Origin: Sphaerolaimus hirsutus | Taxonomy: Eukaryota > Nematoda > Chromadorea > Monhysterida > Sphaerolaimidae | Direction of reading: 5' to 3' | NCBI GenBank assembly: GCA_964036195.1 | Contig: OZ038453.1 | Location: 18,203,206 to 18,267,205, forward strand | Length of the DNA stretch: 64,000 nt | Part shown: one piece after another, positions 58,801 through 64,000 of the stretch | Position numbering within the stretch: the first letter of the stretch is position 1 | How the letters are laid out: the number at the start of each line of letters is the position of its first letter | Notes under the pieces: generated by a model | The model's input: the letters and a program-made list of their open reading frames with translations, nothing else | Databases searched by the model: none | Told to the model about the DNA's origin: nothing | Position numbers and translations under genes: made by a program

Positions 58801-60341
58801 GCGGGGGCGGCCCCCCCTTCCCGGGTCGGACTAAAAATATGCCAGAAATGCCACTTCCAGCAGTATTTGGCGCCAATGCCAACGCGAATGGCGCCATGGC
58901 GTGGCGACTACGAAGTGTTGGCGCCAAGGCGCCATTCCGTTACCACAGGGGTCAAATTTGGAGGGGGGGCCCCCGTTCGCCGGGCTCCGTATAGAATCCC
59001 CCCCGCTCAAAAATCCTGGCTACGTCCCTGATTGGAATAGATTCTAAATATGCGATACATCACTTCAATCCGTTCACCAAGCCTCACCTGCCCAATCTGG
59101 GTCGTACTACAGTTGCCCCGGCTTCACGAATTTGCCTGGATACAATTATTAGAATTATTAGAATTGAAAAATCAATACTGTGATGTGATATTGGAAATTG
59201 AAACGTTCGTTCTCGGTCGGCCCAAACAATATAAACTGTTGTTCGTTTGCATACTCATGGGCGCTCATACATCTTAAAAACCAATTTAACAAAAAAAAAC
59301 AGTTTTAATGTCACTTAAGGATCTTTAAGAAAACCCAAAACTGCCCAAGTTTACAATATTCTAATGTCAAAATTGAAAGATTCCTATACGCAATCGACAA
59401 AATATACCAGTACCGCATCGCGTAAAATGTCATGTAAAATGTAAAACGTCAAAATACGTTCATGGAAATTCGGAAGTATCACGTAAAATCTATAATGGGC
59501 AGTAAAAATGTGCACACTTTCATATTCTGGCAATTTTTTGCAAGGTTTGAAAAATTCTATCCAACTTTTTATAAATAGCTGCTTCCCCAACCCCCCCCCC
59601 CTCAAACCCACTTCACCAGGGCCACAATCCACAAACACGGCTGGCAACCCCCAACCCCATCTGCAACCCCCCTATCCGCGGGTATCTGCGTGTACACCCC
59701 CCTCTGCGAGTGCGCGAGCGTGCCGCAGCAGGGCACCCTGAACATGGTGTAGCCGAACGAGATTGAGTGGATGCAGATTAGCAACAGGAAGGTGTACGCG
59801 TAGCCCAGAAATCTGAGGTGGGAAATGATTTTCTTTTTTTGGGAAAGTTTTTTTGAATGTTAGACGGGGTTTTTTAAATGTTGTTAATATCCCATTTGAA
59901 ATACAAAACATCATCATAGTTGGGTGGTTGGTTGGGTGTCATATTTAGCATGTATCAGTGTGTGCCGGCTGTGAATACTTTCATGTGTATTATGGTAATA
60001 AGCCAATAAAGGATGAAAACAGAAGTTGTGAATGGCCCCACACACTAAATAGTGTACTACCGAAATTCGAAAATTTTCTTTGGAAAACTCATAAATCAGC
60101 TTTAAAACGCACTCAAGTTTACCAAAAAAAAGTTAACCGAAATAATAAGTGCCGCCAATAATCTCAAAACTCAACAAAAACCTTATTTCGTCTTAATCTG
60201 AAACACATTGGCTATAGAGTGGAAAAATAGTGGACTAACTGCAGCAAAATTCCGGACATAAAATATCCAATAGTCCCACCGGATGCAATAGCGGCTTCCA
60301 TTGCAGCCATGCGATAACTTCTCGCCCTGCGATCATAATAA
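55848..60341 (-). CDS. SLC46-like major facilitator transporter, 3' eight exons
   Basis: A membrane transporter of the SLC46 type (the proton-coupled folate transporter group). The substrate is unknown. Exons: 60341-60240, 59812-59696, 59135-59088, 58068-57903, 57553-57421, 57112-57029, 56461-56302 and 55956-55848. The partial protein is about 305 residues. It reads YYDRRARSYRMAAMEAA (before TM4-5), FLGYAYTFLLLICIH, the basic cytoplasmic loop VVRPRLGRKRAAL, and the second six-helix half (VMLFYPFLRRVF; GMRSILCSLVE; GRAFSLLGLLQG, the SLC46 GRxF motif; VAFAAILVVCAALTLL). It ends in a short acidic tail, DAQLQDESTENC, and TGA. Phases fit at all joins. The 59696 and 57903 donors are chosen by fit to the helices. 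No N-terminal exons were found up to 64000, so they may lie outside. Confidence 0.85.
56302..56461 (-). CDS. SLC46-like exon with GRAFSLLG motif
   Basis: The acceptor is CCCAG|GC. It encodes RAFSLLGLLQGAGVLVA, a helix pair, and GAPFVAFAAILVVCAALT. The donor is CT|GTGAGT. With the preceding exon it forms ATERGRAFSLLG, the conserved loop before the next helix. Confidence 0.85.
56525..56650. mobile_element. ATCCCG-array hAT-like MITE in an SLC46-like intron
   Basis: TACGGTTCAAACGGAAT and CCTGTTTGAACCCTA are inverted, flanked by GGCGAGTA and GGAGAGTA (7 of 8 match). The interior is ATCCCG hexamers. It is related to 63569-63821. Confidence 0.7.
57240..57330. repeat. GGCACCGG-filled repeat fragment
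   Basis: GGCACCGGGCCACCGGTACC, followed by CCGGTGCAGGTGCGGTGCC and a terminal GGTGCCATCACT. It is a truncated relative of the 29574-29733 element, in the intron between 57421 and 57112. Confidence 0.55.
58105..58640. repeat. TATTTCGAGG repeat block with a nested TIR element
   Basis: Many GGGGTATTTCGAGG and GGGGGTATTATGAG units run from 58105 to 58640. At 58283-58506 they are interrupted by an element with ends GGCCCCCACACACTGGATG and GTTAACTAGTGTGTGTGGGC, inverted. It lies in an SLC46-like intron. Confidence 0.65.
58782..59030. mobile_element. hAT-like element, CAAGGACGTAGCC ends, in an SLC46-like intron
   Basis: CAAGGACGTAGCCAGG and CCTGGCTACGTCCCTG are inverted, with imperfect flanks. It contains a GGCGCC block at 58868-58935, the same nested arrangement as at 33359-33807. 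Confidence 0.6.
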
Positions 60342-60353
60342 CTGTAGCCCGAC

Positions 60354-61015
60354 TAGGGTTGGAAAAAAAACGTTTTTTTTTAACTCGATGTTGTTGTTTT
60401 TAAAAACGTTGTTGTTTTTTTAAAAACGTTTTTTTTTAAAAGCTCCCAGATATGACCTAGTGTCAACATATATAGGTATATCAGACACTGGCAATACTCT
60501 GTGATGTTAAATATGACCATATAATGGCTGTGGAGCCATGGGATAGCATTATAAGTGGTGATTTGTGTCAAAAATATCCATTTTTCGTCGACATATCGTT
60601 CGTATATCGCCTTATAGTCGAATGTTTGTGACTTCAGGTAAAGTTTGGCACGGAATGGTGATCAAACAAGGTTATAAAAGGAGGTTGTTACTTTGGGAGT
60701 GAAGTTACACACTGTGGAGGTACATAGAAGCACATTACCTCAATATTCTATATTACAGCAACATATGTCGGCTTATTCACCCATGGTAGCACATAGAAAT
60801 GGATGTTTTGATACTAAAAATGCAACAAAACCAATGAAAACAACCACCAATGTCAATTTGTGTGTGAAATTGCGCGCTTGCGCGCAAAAATTTTGCAAAA
60901 TACCTAGTGCTTAGTACTAAAAATTTCGGCCGATGTTTTTTTTTTTTTAAAACATTTCGGACGTCATGTTTTTAAAAAAAAAAAAAGGTTTAAAAAAAAA
61001 CATCGGCCAACCCTA
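60354..61015. mobile_element. 662-bp hAT-like element, TAGGGTTGG family, copy 2
   Basis: TAGGGTTGGAAAAAAAACG and CATCGGCCAACCCTA are flanked by AGCCCGAC on both sides (60346-60353, 61016-61023). It is inverted relative to 27890-28552. Its inner edge is 12 nt from the SLC46-like exon at 60341, so the intron's 3' end is only GTCGGGCTACAG plus element sequence. Confidence 0.9.
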
Positions 61016-61023
61016 AGCCCGAC

Positions 61024-62581
61024 AAGTCTTTATGTAAAGGTACTGTTTAGAATCAGGGAATTTGAGAGTGAAAATGGGTAAAAACATAGCGATTCAATGA
61101 AGACTTTGGCACAAATTTCTCAGATTGGTTGGCATGTAATCGCAAAATTTGGGCGAGGGGGTGGTCTTGACAAAAAAATTACGCATTGTTGCAGCCTATG
61201 GCTATCTAGCACATATAGATAAATGGTGCCAACCCCAGACCCTGTAAAGAAAAGTGTCAAATGCCATGTATTAGGGTGTAAACTTTTAAAAAAAGTTTCA
61301 TATATTTTTTTGCGATATCATAGAAATGCACATTCCTGCGTCCCATTCTGTTGTACATTGGCCGATTTTGATGCCCTTCGAGTATGTTGGGGTTTGGGGT
61401 CTGCGCTATGCCGAATAGTTTTGGTTTGCTCGTATAATCCCCCAGTCCCGAGATAAGGGGGGTCTATAAAATGGTGGTCATTTTGCACAGATTATCTGTA
61501 CATTGAGTTTGAAGCTTAATAAGTTGGCCATTTCTGGGCCGATTTGGATCATTCAACAATTAAAATGATCGAAACAGCCTGAAGATCCCATTTTTGCGGT
61601 TGGATTAGTGATGTCTAAACTCCGTTTGCCGATTTGACCAAGAACAAAGCATGCAAATTCAAAACTCTATATCATGGCCATTTCTCTGCCGATTTTCACC
61701 TATGAATGCTTAAAATGATCATAATGGCGCTACGCACACTGAAGCCGAAATATTCGGCATACGCACGTTTTTGACAAATGCCGAATTAAATGCTGAATAG
61801 AAAAAAACTTGCTGAACTCAAATCGTCCGTACTCTTGAAAATTAGGCGGTTTGTCAATTCAGCATGTATTTCAGCATTCAAAAGATGCGTACACTTTTTC
61901 ATGCGGAAACATTCAGCAATAGGATAAAATCTCAAATGCTGAAATGCAAAGATAAACGAGGATTGGTTTTTGAGATCTCGGGATCGGATCGGGATTGACC
62001 TTTTGGTATCGGGATCGGGATTGGTTTTTGAGATTTCGGGATCGGGATTGACCTTTCGGGATCGGGATTGGCATTTTTTGGGATCGGTAATGGCATTTTT
62101 GAAAACATTCTAATATACACATTTTTTGCCAATGTTTTCACAAAACAGGCTCAAAAACACGTCTGGATGCCAGAAAAGAGGCATAAAGTGGACATTGGTT
62201 AAAATTTATTAATGCAAAAAGGGCATTTAATGAGGTTGACCAAATTTTCTGGGATCGGGATCGGGATTGTATAAATTTTTTCGGGATCGGGATTGTGATT
62301 TTGAAAGTTTCTGGATCGGGATCGGGATTGGCTTTTGAGATTTCGGGATCGGGATCAGGATTGAGGTTTCAGGATCGGGATCAGGACCACCAAATCCCGA
62401 AATGTTTTGGGATCGGGATCGGGATTCCGTTTCGACCCTAGTGCCAACCCTATCCAATATACATAATCACTATTGTCTATTGACCGAAGTTGATGCTGTA
62501 CAGAGAATGTAACTAATTATAACTTGTCATAAAGTTGACATCAAAAATTGTCATCAATTATATCTTGTCACACACACTAGT
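61024..62581. other. No exon found; repeats near 61220 and 61970-62440
   Basis: I looked for SLC46 N-terminal helices on the minus strand and found none. There is a partial CWG-family end (GGTGCCAACCCCAGACCCTG at 61225) and an ATCCCG/GGGATC hexamer region (61970-62440) ending in GTTTCGACCCTA. Confidence 0.45.
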
Positions 62582-63060
62582 CAGGGGTAGGAAAGGGGGG
62601 GTTCCCCCCCCAAATCGCCCAGCTATCTATCTATTCCAGAGGCCGCTCAGCTATCTATCTATCCCGGAGGCAAAATTTTGGGCTACTATCCCCTAAACCC
62701 CTCCCCCCAATCGGCCAGCTATCTACCTATCTGGAGCGATTTTTGGGAAACTATACCCTAATTTTCGCCCAAAATCGCTATTGTCATACCTATATATAGA
62801 TTTTCACCTCCAAAATCACTAGTTCGTGCATCTAACTGCCTATTTTGAGCTATTTTTAGTACTATATGTCCTTATATACCCATTTTTAGCCATTTTTCAC
62901 CTACTTTCAGCAATTTTTCTCCTTTTCCTCCCTTCTATGCCTATATATTGAGCCCCCGCGAACCCCCCCCCCCAGAAAAATTTTCAGCTATCTATCCCTC
63001 CGGAGGAGTGATTTGCTATCTATCCAACACCCAGGAGGGCCGAAAACTAGAATACCCCTG
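62582..63060. mobile_element. hAT-like element, CAGGGGT ends
   Basis: CAGGGGTAGGAAAGG and AGAATACCCCTG are inverted and flanked by ACACTAGT (62574-62581, 63061-63068). Internal AGCTATCTATCTAT words match 38200-38694. Confidence 0.88.
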
Positions 63061-63124
63061 ACACTAGTTGACATCAAAAATTGTGTCAACTAAATTTTGG
63101 ATAATTATTGGTTTTACTTGGCAG

Positions 63125-63388
63125 CAGGGTTGGCAAAATCTCAGAAGAAAAAAAATCAAATACAATTTTTATACAATTTTACTACAATTTTAGTAAAAAG
63201 AATTTCACAAAAACTAATCCTGGTCACAAAGAATAAAAAACAAAAATAAAATAATAATAAAATGGAAAATTGAAGAATAAAAAAATAAAAATAAAATGGA
63301 AAATTGAAGAAAAAATAAAAATAAAATATAATTTATTTACAATTTTACTGCAGTTTCAGTAAAAATAATTTTACTAAAACCAACCCTG
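63125..63388. mobile_element. 264-bp hAT-like element, CAGGGTTGG family
   Basis: CAGGGTTGGCAAAATCTCAG and AAAACCAACCCTG, inverted, flanked by CTTGGCAG (63117-63124, 63389-63396). It is a short version of 8937-10082. Confidence 0.88.
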
Positions 63389-63568
63389 CTTGGCAGACGC
63401 TACAGTGTATGCACAACTTCATGTGTGCAGTGGCAAAAAGGATGAAAATTGGGGTTAAGGGTGACTTCTAGTGAAAATTATGGTCATCGTTTTCAAAAAT
63501 ACTTACTTTTACATTTTCCCATGGAAATAAAAGTAAAAAATTCTACTATACGTTTTCTGCACTCAGGA

Positions 63569-63821
63569 TAGGGTTCAAACGGGATCCCGATCCCGATCCC
63601 GGATCCCGTGAAATTCCGGGATTTAGCAGTCCCGATCCCGATCCGGATCCCGAAACCCCAATCCCGATCCCGATCCCGATCCCGAAATCTCAAAATACCA
63701 ATCCCGATCCCGATCCCGATCCCGAAACCCCAATCCCGATCCCGATCCCGATCCCGAAATCTCAAAAAGTGAATCCCGATCCCAATCCCGATCCCGAAAA
63801 GTCAATCCCGTTTGAACCCTA
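63569..63821. mobile_element. ATCCCG-array hAT-like MITE
   Basis: TAGGGTTCAAACGGGAT and ATCCCGTTTGAACCCTA are inverted and flanked by ACTCAGGA (63561-63568, 63822-63829). The 250-bp interior is nearly pure ATCCCG repeats, broken by AAACCCCA and AAATCTCAAAA. Confidence 0.88.
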
Positions 63822-64000
63822 ACTCAGGAGTGACTAAAAATGAATATTTTACATTAACTTTGAAAACATTGATTACTTTCAACAATCTGGTTTGCAGGCA
63901 TGCTTAGGGTGACAAATTTCCGTTTTGGTTTTCTGCAGGCAAATTTTTTCCATTTTCCATTCCGTTTTCCGGTAATTGAATTAATTTTTCCGTTTTCCGT

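Noticed and set aside
61223..61456. N-terminal exon of the SLC46-like gene
   Set aside because: Plus-strand frame over a repeat end; no MFS motif on the minus strand here.

Overview
The window is a stretch of animal (metazoan) nuclear DNA, not bacterial or plasmid DNA. It holds four intron-rich protein genes, all on the minus strand. From left to right they are: the 5' part of a Wnt gene that looks like WNT11 (319-4226, continuing past base 1); a complete acid sphingomyelinase (16912-30234); a complete flavin-containing monooxygenase (33028-42801); and the 3' part of an SLC46-like major facilitator transporter (55848-60341, whose N-terminal exons were not found in the window). Almost none of the long open frames listed by a naive scan are genes. 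The real coding sequence is in exons of 48-210 nt that I joined by splice sites, reading phase and the conserved order of family motifs. The Wnt exons carry WNT11 hallmarks, and nematodes lack WNT11. The abundance of TIR elements that act as introns recalls larvacean tunicates, where MITE-derived introns have been reported. A larvacean is my best guess, but it is an inference.

The space between and inside the genes is mostly transposable-element DNA. Ten non-autonomous elements have exact 8-bp target duplications and hAT-like ends, two of them nested inside one another. A further one has a 7-of-8-bp duplication. TA-flanked MITEs end in CCGTATTTCCTCG, and there are long foldback elements. Several small hAT-like elements are filled almost entirely with short palindromic or hexamer arrays (GGCGCC, GGCACCGG, ATCCCG).

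A 10.2-kb Ty3/gypsy LTR retrotransposon (45023-55249, minus strand) sits inside a GGCGCC element, which is itself inside a large foldback. It has 99% alike LTRs, a CTTG target duplication, a tRNA-Gln primer-binding site, gag-pro and pol. It also has an unusual downstream region of five in-phase exons that can be spliced directly onto the end of pol.

The most interesting signal is a family of short TIR elements that insert at CAG/CTG with a 3-bp duplication and whose ends coincide exactly with introns. The ASM intron 10, FMO intron 7, FMO intron 1 and Wnt intron 2 are each one such element. The element supplies the GT, and the duplicated CAG supplies the AG. Sister copies lie outside coding sequence, and one FMO intron of this kind seems to need a non-GT donor. 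The genes are unrelated in pathway (secreted signalling, lipid hydrolysis, xenobiotic oxidation, solute transport), and I see no functional cluster.
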